The notes beneath the pieces were generated by a model. The model ran no database searches, had not been told where the DNA came from, and saw nothing but the letters and a program-made list of their open reading frames with translations. A stretch of DNA of 64,000 nucleotides from JBNKVT01 sp050299335 (GTDB taxonomy: Bacteria; Pseudomonadota; Alphaproteobacteria; Rhodobacterales; Rhodobacteraceae): contig JBNKVT010000003.1 in assembly GCA_050299335.1 (NCBI GenBank), forward strand, positions 1 to 64,000, in the 5' to 3' direction. Positions 38,498 to 46,837 of this stretch are shown here, one piece after another. The translations under genes were made by a program, and so were the position numbers. Position 1 is the first letter of the stretch. Each line of letters opens with the position of its first letter.

Positions 38498-39970
38498 ATG
38501 ACCGATCTTGTCGCCGTTTCCTTTACCGAAGCCGATGTCGATGCCATTGCCGCCCTGAAGGGAAGGGTGGTTGTGTTCATGACCGGTGAGGGCGGCATGG
38601 ACCTGTTGGCGCGGCGGGTGAACCGGTTGACGCGGGGGGCGCTGAAGCGGCTGGCCGAAAGCGAGGCCTGGGGGGATGTGAAGGATGGCGCCGGGCATGT
38701 TGTGTCGCTGCCGCCCGGCATGGCGGCCGAGGCGGTGCAGGTGATCCGGCTGGAAAAGCGCGCCGATGCCGCGACCGCCCGCAAGGCCGGGGCGGCGGCG
38801 GCGATCTTCAAGGGGACGAAGCCGCTGACGGTGCTGGGCGGGGCGCATCGGCTTGTGGCGGAGGTCGTTTATGGGCTGGCGCTGCGGTCTTACGCCTTCA
38901 CCGCGCATCTGACCGGCGAGAAGGAGAGGGCGGCCAACCAGCCGGTTTCGGTGATGGTGACGAAGCCCAAGGAGGTGCAGGCGGCGGTGAAGCCCTTGCT
39001 GGCGGTGGCCGAGGGGGTGTTCTTTACCCGCGATCTCACCAACGAGCCGGCGAATGTGCTGACGACGACGGAATTTGCCGAGCGGCTGGTCGGGCTGAAG
39101 AAGGCGGGGCTGAAGGTGACGGTGCTGGAGGAGCCGGAGCTGGAGAAGCTGGGGATGCGCACGCTGCTGTCGGTGGGCCAGGGCTCGCGGTCGCCGTCGA
39201 AGGTCGTGGTGATGGAGTGGAAGGGCGGCGGCAAGGAGAAGCCGTTTGCGCTGGTCGGCAAGGGCGTCGTGTTCGATACCGGCGGGATCTCGATCAAGCC
39301 GGCGGCCGGCATGGACGAGATGACCATGGATATGGGCGGCGCCGGGGTGGTGGCCGGGGTGATGAAGGCGCTGGCCTTGCGGAAGGCGAAGGCGAATGTC
39401 GTCGGGCTGGTGGGCCTGGTCGAGAACATGCCGGACGGCAACGCGACCCGGCCCGGCGATGTGATCCGCACGATGAAGGGCGACACGGTCGAGATCACCA
39501 ATACCGATGCCGAGGGGCGGCTGGTGCTGGCCGATGTGCTCTGGTACGCGCAGGAGAAATTCAAGCCGGTGGGGATGGTGGATCTGGCCACGCTGACCGG
39601 GGCGATCATCATCGCCCTTGGCCACGAGAATGCCGGGGTGTTTGCCAATGACGACACGCTTGCGGACCGGTTCCTGAAGGCAGCCGGGGCCGAGGACGAG
39701 GGCGCCTGGCGGATGCCGCTGGGGGCGGCCTATGCCAAGCAGCTGAAAAGTGCTGTTGCCGATGTGAACAATGTCGGCGGGCGGCCTGCCGGGTCGATCA
39801 CGGCGGCGGAGTTTCTGAAGCGGTTCGTGAAGGATGACGTGCCCTGGATTCACCTCGATATCGCCGGGGTGGCGCGGGTGAAGGCCGATACCGATCTGGC
39901 GCCGAAGGGCTCGACCGGCTGGGGCGTGCGCAGCCTCGCTCGGCTGATCCGCGATCATTACGAGGGGTGA
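38498..39970 (+). CDS. pepA: Leucyl aminopeptidase (M17 family)
   Basis: The 490-residue enzyme removes N-terminal residues from peptides; in other bacteria PepA also acts as a DNA-binding protein. The N-terminal domain (about 1-165) is followed by the catalytic M17 domain with 'TRDLTNEPANVLTTTEFAER', metal-binding 'LVGKGVVFDTGGISIKPAAG' and 'VEITNTDAEGRLVLADVLWY', and 'VGGRPAGSITAAEFLKRFV'. It starts at the methionine of MTDLVAVSF. Its TGA overlaps holC. pepA-holC is a conserved proteobacterial pair. Confidence 0.96.
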   Translation: MTDLVAVSFTEADVDAIAALKGRVVVFMTGEGGMDLLARRVNRLTRGALKRLAESEAWGDVKDGAGHVVSLPPGMAAEAVQVIRLEKRADAATARKAGAAAAIFKGTKPLTVLGGAHRLVAEVVYGLALRSYAFTAHLTGEKERAANQPVSVMVTKPKEVQAAVKPLLAVAEGVFFTRDLTNEPANVLTTTEFAERLVGLKKAGLKVTVLEEPELEKLGMRTLLSVGQGSRSPSKVVVMEWKGGGKEKPFALVGKGVVFDTGGISIKPAAGMDEMTMDMGGAGVVAGVMKALALRKAKANVVGLVGLVENMPDGNATRPGDVIRTMKGDTVEITNTDAEGRLVLADVLWYAQEKFKPVGMVDLATLTGAIIIALGHENAGVFANDDTLADRFLKAAGAEDEGAWRMPLGAAYAKQLKSAVADVNNVGGRPAGSITAAEFLKRFVKDDVPWIHLDIAGVARVKADTDLAPKGSTGWGVRSLARLIRDHYEG

Positions 39971-40422
39971 TGGCGGAGGTCCTGTTCTATCACCTGACCG
40001 GCTCGACGCTGGAGCAGACGCTGCCCGAGCTTCTGGAGCGGTCGCTGGCCCGGGACTGGCGGGCGGTGGTGCGCTGCGGCTCGGCGGAGCGGGTGGCCGA
40101 TCTCGATGCGCGGCTCTGGACCTTTCGCGGGGACAGCTTTTTGCCCCATGGCGTTGCGGGGACGGGAAACGAGGCAGCGCAGCCGGTCTATCTGACCGCC
40201 GGTGGTGAAGTGCCGAACGGTGCCGATATCCTGTTTCTGGTCGATGGCGCGCGGGTGAATGCCGAGGAAGCCGGGCGCTTTCAGCGGGTCTGCCTGATTT
40301 TCAACGGGCATGAGGAGGACGCCGTGGCCGTGGCGCGGGAGGACTGGAAAGCGGTGACCGGGGCCGGGCTGGTAGCGAAATACTGGGCGCAGGATGGGGG
40401 GCGCTGGGTGCAGAAGGCCTGA
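39970..40422 (+). CDS. holC: DNA polymerase III subunit chi
   Basis: The 150-residue chi subunit links the clamp loader to single-strand binding protein. It begins MAEVLFYHLTGSTLEQTLPE, the family's usual start, and has 'LEQTLPELLERSLARDWRAV', 'RLWTFRGDSFLPHGVAGTGN' and 'PNGADILFLVDGARV'. The overlap TGATG with pepA couples translation; a GTG three bases earlier is the alternative start. The 186-base gap after it contains the line 'gcgagagtatttgcaagaag', typical of rhodobacterial intergenic DNA in my recollection. Confidence 0.93.
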   Translation: MAEVLFYHLTGSTLEQTLPELLERSLARDWRAVVRCGSAERVADLDARLWTFRGDSFLPHGVAGTGNEAAQPVYLTAGGEVPNGADILFLVDGARVNAEEAGRFQRVCLIFNGHEEDAVAVAREDWKAVTGAGLVAKYWAQDGGRWVQKA

Positions 40423-40608
40423 AATCTGGGGGCGGAACGCGCCTCGCGGTGCGTGGTTTCGCGCGTCGCGCGAGAGTATTTGCAAGAAGGAGGAGGTGAG
40501 AGGCTCTTCCCGGTCGCGCCACGCGCGCCCACCGGAGGGCCTCTGGGCCCGACATGAAGGAATGCGACGGCCCTCGGGCCGGCGCGCCGCTTGTTTGAAG
40601 GGGACGGG

Positions 40609-41193
40609 TCAGCGGCGGGTGAGGATGAGGCGGTTGCCGTCGATCTCGATGCGGTAGCGCGACAGGTAGGACATGCCGAGCAGCGAGCCGGACATCTCGC
40701 CGGCATTGACCGAGGCTTCGATGTTGGTGTCGCGGAAATCGCCGAGCTGGAAGCTCTCAAGCCGGATCTCGGCGGTGGCGACCTCGCCATTGGCGGTAAA
40801 GGCACGGCCGAGATAGCGCAAGGTGGCGGGGTTGAAGCCGGCGTCGCGTGCATCCTCCCGCGTCAGCACGACCGAGGAGGCGCCGGTATCGACGACGAAC
40901 TCGACCGGGGTGCCGTTGACCTGCGCAGTGACGTAGAAATGGCCGTCCGAGGCGCGGGTCAGCGCGATGCGGTCGCCCGACAGGGCCACCGGGGTGGCCG
41001 GAAAGAGCTGGGATTTCAGCGTGTCCTTGAAGCCGTAGGCGATGATCACGAAGGTGAAGATGACGCCCCAGATGGCGGCCTGCTGGAGCGTGGTGCTCAT
41101 CTTCTGGCGCTGGTCGTAGAGGAAGTAGCTGGCGACGAACATGCCGAGCAGGATCAGGTAGAAGAGGCGGGCGGTGTCGTCGGGCGTATCCAT
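40609..41193 (-). CDS. Membrane-anchored retropepsin-like aspartic protease (TIGR02281)
   Basis: The 194-residue protein has two N-terminal membrane helices (about 9-25 and 38-55; 'LFYLILLGMFVASYFLY', 'AAIWGVIFTFVIIAYGF'). A retropepsin-like domain (about 80-194) follows, with the single catalytic motif 'VEFVVDTGASSVVLTREDAR' and 'GSLLGMSYLSRYRIEIDGNR'. It would act as a homodimer at the periplasmic face. The substrate is unknown. It is two bases from marC on the same strand, and marC, ABC-F and this gene form one run. Confidence 0.87.
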   Translation of the reverse strand: MDTPDDTARLFYLILLGMFVASYFLYDQRQKMSTTLQQAAIWGVIFTFVIIAYGFKDTLKSQLFPATPVALSGDRIALTRASDGHFYVTAQVNGTPVEFVVDTGASSVVLTREDARDAGFNPATLRYLGRAFTANGEVATAEIRLESFQLGDFRDTNIEASVNAGEMSGSLLGMSYLSRYRIEIDGNRLILTRR

Positions 41194-41195
41194 TC

Positions 41196-41813
41196 CTAGC
41201 CTCCGATCAGGCCAACATTGGTGAGGCCGTCGAGGACGAACTGGACGGCGAGGGCGGCCAGCAGCATGCCGAGAAGCCGGGTGATGACGTCGATGCCGGT
41301 GCTGCCGAGGATGCGTTCGATCAGGCTGCCGAGCTGGAAGAACAGAAACGCGGTCAGGACGACCAGTGCCATCGTGGCGACGATGAGGGTCAGGGTGGCC
41401 GGGTCTTCGGAATTGGCACCCGCAAGCAGGATGGTGGTGGCGATGGCCCCCGGCCCGGCGATCAGCGGCACCGCGAGGGGGAAGACCGAGGGGTCATGAT
41501 CGTCGTGCTCGATTTCCTGGGACCGGCGGGCGTTGCGGCGTTTGAAGAGCATTTCGACGGCGATGAGAAAGAGGAGCAGGCCACCGGCGATGCGGAAGGC
41601 CGGCAGCGAGATGCCGACGAAGCCCAGCACCGCCTCGCCGGCCAGCGCGAACATGAGCAGGATGGCAACGGCCAGCAGGCAGGCGCTGGTGGAAATGGCG
41701 AGACGGCGGCGGCGGTCCATGCCTTGCGTCAGGGCGGCGAAGATCGGGGTCAGGCCTATGGGGTCGATGATGACGAAGAAGGTCACATAGGTGGTGAAGA
41801 AGATCTCGGTCAC
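41196..41813 (-). CDS. MarC-family integral membrane protein
   Basis: The 205-residue protein has six hydrophobic helices and the MarC signatures 'FFVIIDPIGLTPIFAALTQG', 'AFRIAGGLLLFLIAVEMLF' and 'FPLAVPLIAGPGAIATTILL'. MarC proteins were once linked to multidrug resistance; their true role is unknown. The start is a GTG overlapping the stop of the ABC-F gene by four bases; the frame upstream of it is not protein-like. The tight overlap suggests co-translation with the ABC-F factor. Confidence 0.92.
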   Translation of the reverse strand: MTEIFFTTYVTFFVIIDPIGLTPIFAALTQGMDRRRRLAISTSACLLAVAILLMFALAGEAVLGFVGISLPAFRIAGGLLLFLIAVEMLFKRRNARRSQEIEHDDHDPSVFPLAVPLIAGPGAIATTILLAGANSEDPATLTLIVATMALVVLTAFLFFQLGSLIERILGSTGIDVITRLLGMLLAALAVQFVLDGLTNVGLIGG

Positions 41814-43672
41814 GGGGCCCCTCCGGCGGCTTCGAGCCGTTCGAGGGCGGCGAGCCACAGCGCCTCGGCGCGTTCAAGTCCGTCGATGACCTCGCCGCGT
41901 TTCTTCTGCCATTTCTCGATTTCTTCCGTATCGCCGCGTTCATAGAGGCCGGGATTGGCCAGCCGCGCGTCGATATTGGAGCGCATTTCCTCGAGCTTGG
42001 CCACCCGCGCCTCGCATTTCACCACCTCGGCCTTGAGCGGCGAGACGGTGGCACGGGCGGGCCTGGCGGGTTTTTTCTCCTTCGGTTTCTGGGGTTTGCG
42101 CGAGGCGACGCCGCGTTCGGACAGCAAAAGCCGCGCATAGGCGTCGAGGTCGTCCTGGAACGGCGTGACGCGGCCGTCCTTGACCAGCCAGAGGCGGTCG
42201 GCGACCAGTTCAATCAGATGCGGGTCGTGGGAGACGAGGATGACCGCGCCCTGATATTCGGTCAGCGCGCGGACCAGCGCCTCGCGGCTTTCAATGTCAA
42301 GATGGTTGGTGGGCTCGTCGAGGATGATCAGATGCGGGGCGTCGATGGTGGCGATCAGAAGCGACAGGCGGGCCTTCTGGCCGCCGGAGAGGCGGGCCAC
42401 GGGCGTGTCGGCGATCTCGGCGCGGATGCCGCCGGCGGCGAGGCGGGCGCGGATCTTGCCGGGCAGTTCGGTCGGTCGCAGGCGGTGGATGTGCTGGATC
42501 GGGGTCTCGTCGACATGCAGCTCGTCGACCTGGTGCTGGGCGAAATAGCCGATGCGCAGCTTCGGAGCGCGATGGAGGCGGCCCTGCGACGGTTTCAGCC
42601 GGTCGGACAGCAGTTTCGACAGGGTCGATTTGCCCTGGCCGTTGGCGCCCAGAAGCGCGATGCGGTCGTCCTGGTCGATGCGGAGGTCGAGGTTTTTCAG
42701 CACCGGCGGGCCGCCATAGCCGACGGCGACGTCTTCGAGGCGGATGATGGGGGGCGACAGTTCCTCCGGCGAGGGAAAGTTGAAGGCTGCCACGCCGCCA
42801 TCGACGTCGAGCTCTATCGTGCCCATGCGTTCGAGCGCCTTGATCCGGCTCTGCGCCTGGCGGGCCTTGGAGGCCTTGTAGCGGAAGCGGTCGATATAGG
42901 TCTGCATATGGGCGCGGGTGGCGTCGAGTTTCTTTTTCTCGGCCAGTTGCTGCTCGAAGCGCGCCTGCCGCTGGCGGGCGAAACTGTCATAGGTGCCGGT
43001 GTAATAGGTCAGTTTGCGGCGGTCGAGATGCAGGATGCCGCCGACCGCCCGGTTCAGGAGCTGGCGGTCATGGGAGATGATGAGGACGGTATGAGGGTAG
43101 CGCGACAGGTAGGTTTCCAGCCAGATCGTGCCTTCGAGGTCGAGATAGTTGGTGGGCTCGTCGAGGAGCAGGATATCGGGCTGCGAAAACAGCACGGCGG
43201 CAAGCGCCACGCGCATGCGCCAGCCACCGGAGAAGTCGGAGCAGGGGCGCTGCTGGGCTTGTGCGTCGAAGCCGAGCCCGTTCAGGATCGCCCCGGCCCG
43301 GGCTTCGGCGGAATGGGCGTCGATATCGGTCAGGCGGGTCTGGATCTCGGCGATACGGGTGGGGTCGGTGGCGGTTTCGGCCTCGGCCAGCAGGGCGGCG
43401 CGTTCGGTGTCGGCGGCGAGCACGGTGTCGATGAGCGAGGTACTGGACGAGGGGACCTCCTGGGCGACGCCGCCGATGCGGGCGCCGCGGGGGATTTCGA
43501 TTTCGCCGGAATCGAGGCTGAGCTCGCCGTAGATGAGGCGGAACAGCGTGGTCTTGCCGGTGCCGTTGCGCCCGACAAAGCCGACCTTGTGGCCGGTGGG
43601 GATCACGGCCGAGGCGTCCTCGAAGAGGGGGCGCCCTTCCATGAGGAAGGTGATATTGCGCAAGCTGAGCAT
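41810..43672 (-). CDS. ABC-F family ATPase (Uup/YheS-like)
   Basis: The 620-residue soluble protein has two ATP-binding cassettes. The first has Walker A 'FVGRNGTGKTTLFRL', signature 'FSGGWRMRVALA' and Walker B 'ILLLDEPTNYLDL'; the second has 'LLGANGQGKSTLSKL', 'LSGGQKARLSLL' and 'LIILDEPTNHLDI'. The linker (about 240-300) is rich in charged residues and includes 'DRFRYKASKARQAQSRIKAL', the P-site tRNA interaction motif region. There is a C-terminal coiled coil. ABC-F proteins act on ribosomes; subfamily assignment is uncertain. It starts MLSLRNITFLMEGRPLFEDA and overlaps marC. Confidence 0.92.
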   Translation of the reverse strand: MLSLRNITFLMEGRPLFEDASAVIPTGHKVGFVGRNGTGKTTLFRLIYGELSLDSGEIEIPRGARIGGVAQEVPSSSTSLIDTVLAADTERAALLAEAETATDPTRIAEIQTRLTDIDAHSAEARAGAILNGLGFDAQAQQRPCSDFSGGWRMRVALAAVLFSQPDILLLDEPTNYLDLEGTIWLETYLSRYPHTVLIISHDRQLLNRAVGGILHLDRRKLTYYTGTYDSFARQRQARFEQQLAEKKKLDATRAHMQTYIDRFRYKASKARQAQSRIKALERMGTIELDVDGGVAAFNFPSPEELSPPIIRLEDVAVGYGGPPVLKNLDLRIDQDDRIALLGANGQGKSTLSKLLSDRLKPSQGRLHRAPKLRIGYFAQHQVDELHVDETPIQHIHRLRPTELPGKIRARLAAGGIRAEIADTPVARLSGGQKARLSLLIATIDAPHLIILDEPTNHLDIESREALVRALTEYQGAVILVSHDPHLIELVADRLWLVKDGRVTPFQDDLDAYARLLLSERGVASRKPQKPKEKKPARPARATVSPLKAEVVKCEARVAKLEEMRSNIDARLANPGLYERGDTEEIEKWQKKRGEVIDGLERAEALWLAALERLEAAGGAP

Positions 43673-43825
43673 GGCGGGGGTGTGGCGTGGAACGGGGGAC
43701 AAGTCAACGGGGGTGATTGGGGGGGCGATTTGGGCTTTCCCTTTCGGTTCGGGGCGTGGTATCCGCGCCCGGAAATCAATGACAGGGGGCCGTCGCGGTC
43801 GCCCGCACATCACCAAGAGGTAGAC

Positions 43826-44248
43826 ATGGCCATTCAGCGCACGTTTTCGATCATCAAGCCCGACGCGACCAAGCGGAACCTGACCGGCAAGATCGTTGCC
43901 AAGTTCGAGGCTGCGGGGCTGAGGGTCGTGGCCTCGAAGCGCATTCACCTGTCGAAGGCGCAGGCCGGGCAGTTCTATGCGGTGCACAAGGAACGGCCCT
44001 TCTACGATGAGCTGTGCGAGTTCATGGCCTCGGCGCCGATCGTGGTGCAGGTGCTGGAGGGCGAGGACGCGATTGCGAAGAACCGCGAAGTGATGGGGGC
44101 GACCAACCCGGCGGAAGCCGCGGACGGCACGATCCGTAAAGAATTTGCGCTGTCGATCGGCGAGAATTCGGTGCATGGGTCGGACGGGCCGGAGACGGCA
44201 GCCGAAGAGATCGCGTTCTTCTTTTCGGGGCTTGAGCTGGTCGGGTAG
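43826..44248 (+). CDS. ndk: Nucleoside diphosphate kinase
   Basis: Ndk moves phosphate between nucleoside diphosphates and triphosphates through a histidine intermediate. The 140 residues begin MAIQRTFSIIKPDATKRNLT and contain the active-site region 'FALSIGENSVHGSDGPETA' with the catalytic histidine near 117. Length and sequence are standard. It is divergent from the ABC-F gene, 153 bases apart. A strong terminator follows at 44302. Confidence 0.98.
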   Translation: MAIQRTFSIIKPDATKRNLTGKIVAKFEAAGLRVVASKRIHLSKAQAGQFYAVHKERPFYDELCEFMASAPIVVQVLEGEDAIAKNREVMGATNPAEAADGTIRKEFALSIGENSVHGSDGPETAAEEIAFFFSGLELVG

Positions 44249-44301
44249 TTTCTTCTTCGACCAAGCGGTGTCCGACCTGCGGTCGGACGAGTCATATGTC
44301 A

Positions 44302-44326
44302 AAGCCCTGCCTCCGGCAGGGCTTTT
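44302..44326 (+). terminator. Intrinsic terminator of ndk
   Basis: AAGCCCTGCC (44302-44311) and GGCAGGGCTT (44315-44324) are perfect 10-base arms with a 3-base loop, running into TT and then TCCGGTTTT. It lies 53 bases after ndk. Confidence 0.88.
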
Positions 44327-44384
44327 CCGGTTTTAGGCCGCTGAGAAGCCCTCACCTGGGGTGAGGGCATGGTCGCGTTTCGCA

Positions 44385-44457
44385 TCTGAGCGCCCGCCTC
44401 AAGGACGAGCCGCTCGCGCGGTCGCCCTGCGGGCGATCCTTGACCCGGGCGCTCAGA
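44385..44457. repeat. Long imperfect inverted repeat at the purN 3' end
   Basis: Arms 44385-44405 and 44437-44457 are 21 bases each and pair except for a central CC/CC mismatch. The 31-base loop holds an inner hairpin. The outer arm overlaps the last codons of minus-strand purN by five bases. A separate perfect 8-base-pair hairpin is at 44349-44367. There is no U-tract on the minus side, so it is not a classical purN terminator. Confidence 0.7.
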
Positions 44458-45058
44458 CGCGGTCGGGGAAGAGGGAGAGGGGGGTGAAGTCGCCGGTGGC
44501 GAAACGGGCGAGGACGGCGGGGTAGAGGCGGTGTTCCTGGGTGAGGACGCGGGCGGCGAGGGTGTCAGGCGTGTCGTCGGGGCGGACGAAGACCGCGGAC
44601 TGGCCGAGGATGGGGCCGGTGTCGAGCTCGGGGGTGACGACATGGACGGTGCAGCCGTGGATGGCCACACCATCGGCCAGGGCGCGGGCGTGGGTGTTCA
44701 GGCCCTTGTAGGCAGGCAGGAGCGAGGGGTGGATGTTGAGGATTTGGGTCTCAAAGCGGGTGACGAACTCGGCCGACAGGAGGCGCATGAAGCCGGCCAG
44801 GCAGATAATGTCGGGGGTGTGGGCGTCGAGCGTGGCGGCGAGAGCGGTTTCAAAGGCCTGTTTGTCTGCGAAGGCCTTGTGATCGACGATTTCGGTGGCG
44901 ACGCCGCGCGCCCGGGCCTTGGCGATGCCGCCCGCCTCGGGGCGATTCGAAACCACGAGGCAAGGTTCGGCGGCGTGGTCCGGGTCTGTCATCGCCTCCA
45001 GGAGGGCTTCCATGTTGGAGCCGCCGCCGGAGATCAGGATGGCGACGCGCTTTTTCAC
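44453..45058 (-). CDS. purN: Phosphoribosylglycinamide formyltransferase
   Basis: PurN transfers a formyl group from 10-formyl-tetrahydrofolate to GAR in purine synthesis. The 201 residues start with GTG (MKKRVAILISGGGSNMEALL) and contain the substrate loop 'ISGGGSNMEALLEAM', the catalytic N-H-D set in 'ILNIHPSLLPAYKGLNTH' and 'ELDTGPILGQ'. It overlaps purM by four bases, the common purM-purN pair. Its 3' end runs into a long inverted repeat. Confidence 0.96.
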   Translation of the reverse strand: MKKRVAILISGGGSNMEALLEAMTDPDHAAEPCLVVSNRPEAGGIAKARARGVATEIVDHKAFADKQAFETALAATLDAHTPDIICLAGFMRLLSAEFVTRFETQILNIHPSLLPAYKGLNTHARALADGVAIHGCTVHVVTPELDTGPILGQSAVFVRPDDTPDTLAARVLTQEHRLYPAVLARFATGDFTPLSLFPDRV

Positions 45059-46101
45059 GCCAGCGTGCCGGTATAGGAGACGCCGTCACCCCTGGTGACG
45101 CGGCCGATCTCGTAGACGGTCTCGCCTGCGGTGACGAGGGTGTTGCAGATATCGGCGGCGTGGGCGGGGGCGGCGACGGCGATCATGCCGAGGCCGCAGT
45201 TGAAGGTCTTCAGGGCTTCGGGCAGGGGGAGATCGGCGTTGCGGATCAACCAGCCGAAAACCGGCGGCAGCGGCCATGCAGAGAGGTCGATCTCGGCGCC
45301 GAGGCCGTCAGGGAGGACGCGCGGCAGGTTCTCGGTCAGGCCGCCGCCGGTGATATGGGCCAGCGCGTTGAGGCCGGGCTGGCGGAGGGCGGCGAGGCAG
45401 GCCGGGACATAGATGCGGGTGGGGGCGAGGAGGGCCTCTCCCAAGGTGCCGTCGGAGAAAGGCGACGGGGTCTGCCAGCCGAGATTGGTGCGTTCGACGA
45501 TCTTGCGGACAAGGGAATAGCCGTTGGAATGGACGCCGTTCGAGGCGAGGCCGAGGAGGATATCGCCCTCGGCGACATCGCGGGGCAGGGCGGTTCCGCG
45601 TTCCATGGCGCCGACGGCGAAACCGGCGAGGTCGAAATCCTTGGCGGCGTACATGCCGGGCATTTCGGCGGTCTCGCCGCCGATCAGGGCGGCACCGGAT
45701 TGGCGGCAGCCCTCGGCGATGCCTTCGATGATGCGGGCGGCGGGCTCGACCTCGAGCTTGCCGGTGGCGAAATAGTCGAGGAAGAACAGGGGCTCGGCGC
45801 CCTGGCAGACGAGGTCGTTGACGCACATGGCGACGAGGTCGATGCCGATGGTGTCGAGCTTGCCGAGGTCGATGGCGATGCGGAGCTTGGTGCCGACACC
45901 ATCGGTGGCGGCGACGAGGACGGGGTCGGTAAACCCGGCGGCCTTGAGGTCGAAAAGCGCCCCGAAGCCGCCGAGGCCGGACATGGTGCCGGGGCGGGTG
46001 GTTGCGGCGGCGGCGGGTTTGATGCGCTCGACGAGGGCGTTGCCGGCATCGATATCGACGCCGGCATCAGCGTAGGTAATCTTTTCCCGAAGGTCGGTCA
46101 T
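45055..46101 (-). CDS. purM: Phosphoribosylformylglycinamidine cyclo-ligase
   Basis: PurM closes the imidazole ring, making AIR from FGAM with ATP. The 348-residue protein starts MTDLREKITYADAGVDIDAG, with 'SGLGGFGALFDLKAAGFTDP', 'VAATDGVGTKLRIAIDLGKL', 'GGETAEMPGMYAAKDFDLAG' and 'GLASNGVHSNGYSLVRKIVE'. The start is the family one; a 50-residue in-frame extension upstream is not credible. Its last codons overlap the purN GTG. Confidence 0.96.
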   Translation of the reverse strand: MTDLREKITYADAGVDIDAGNALVERIKPAAAATTRPGTMSGLGGFGALFDLKAAGFTDPVLVAATDGVGTKLRIAIDLGKLDTIGIDLVAMCVNDLVCQGAEPLFFLDYFATGKLEVEPAARIIEGIAEGCRQSGAALIGGETAEMPGMYAAKDFDLAGFAVGAMERGTALPRDVAEGDILLGLASNGVHSNGYSLVRKIVERTNLGWQTPSPFSDGTLGEALLAPTRIYVPACLAALRQPGLNALAHITGGGLTENLPRVLPDGLGAEIDLSAWPLPPVFGWLIRNADLPLPEALKTFNCGLGMIAVAAPAHAADICNTLVTAGETVYEIGRVTRGDGVSYTGTLA

Positions 46102-46236
46102 GGCTGGTCGCTCCGCGCAGGGGATTCGCTTGCTGCGACCTAGCAAGAGCGGGCGGGAGTGTCCATCTGTGGCGGATCGGGAGCTTGAAACCGGACTTGA
46201 CCGGGGCGGGGCTTCTGCTAGTGCTGCGGGCCAGGC

Positions 46237-46313
46237 GGGCCTGTAGCTCAATTGGTTAGAGCAGAGCGCTCATAACGCTTTGGTTGGGGGTTCGAGTCCC
46301 TCCGGGCCTACCA
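46237..46313 (+). tRNA. tRNA with CAT anticodon, probably tRNA-Ile2 (lysidine-modified)
   Basis: A 77-base cloverleaf with encoded CCA starts GGGCCTGTAGCTCAATTGGT. The anticodon loop is CTCATAA. Acceptor pairs C4-G69 and C5-G68, which are identity elements for TilS, point to tRNA-Ile2 reading AUA, not elongator methionine tRNA. Initiator tRNA is excluded because the acceptor is fully paired at position 1 and there are no three G-C pairs below the anticodon. Confidence 0.85.
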
Positions 46314-46444
46314 TGCATGACGGCATGATCGTGCGAAGGTCCGAAGGGATCCCTCAAGGTACTTCTGCGCGCCCCGAACCGGCGCAGCCACCGATGGCCT
46401 CGGTGGCATGCGAAACGCCGGATGGCGGTCAGCCGGTCGTGCGG

Positions 46445-46660
46445 CTATTCGGCGGCGATGGTTAGGGCTTCGAGACGGGCGGCCTCGGCATCGTAGGGCA
46501 GGTCGGGGACGGCAGCCACCGGCGGACGGCCGCGATATTGCAGGACATCGGTCTTGGTGAAGCTGGACAGCGCCGCGTCGATCCGATGGGCGCTTTCGAA
46601 AGCATTGAAATAGTCGGAAATCTCGGCAGGACCGCCGAAATGGTGGGTCATGGGTTTCAT
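46445..46660 (-). CDS. Small hypothetical protein
   Basis: The 71-residue frame begins MKPMTHHFGGPAEISDYFNA and continues with a helical, mixed-charge sequence to 'DAEAARLEALTIAAE'. Composition and the third-position GC are protein-like, but no Shine-Dalgarno sequence precedes either possible methionine (46660 or 46651). I do not recognise a family. It lies between tRNA-Ile2 and xerD. A Rhodobacteraceae-specific small protein is possible; an accidental frame cannot be excluded. Confidence 0.45.
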   Translation of the reverse strand: MKPMTHHFGGPAEISDYFNAFESAHRIDAALSSFTKTDVLQYRGRPPVAAVPDLPYDAEAARLEALTIAAE

Positions 46661-46837
46661 GGCTACGCTCGCACGGGTTACGGTTACTACCCATCAACCA
46701 TAATTCGGCAAGGTTAAGGAGAGCTTGACGGAACGGCTAAAATTGTTCCGGACTGCGCGACAGTCTGGAAGAATTTATTGGCCTGATGGTGGGAATTCCG
46801 GTGTAGCGAAGGATCGGTGATCGCCGGTCGCGCTCGG

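Noticed and set aside
42218..43825. N-terminal 536 codons of a frame that ends in ndk
   Set aside because: This part is antisense to the ABC-F gene. Only the last 140 codons (from 43826) are Ndk.
46314..46837. Possible integration site of an island beside tRNA-Ile2, with xerD as integrase
   Set aside because: The recombinase has chromosomal XerD features and operon context. I found no copy of the tRNA 3' end nearby and no island genes.
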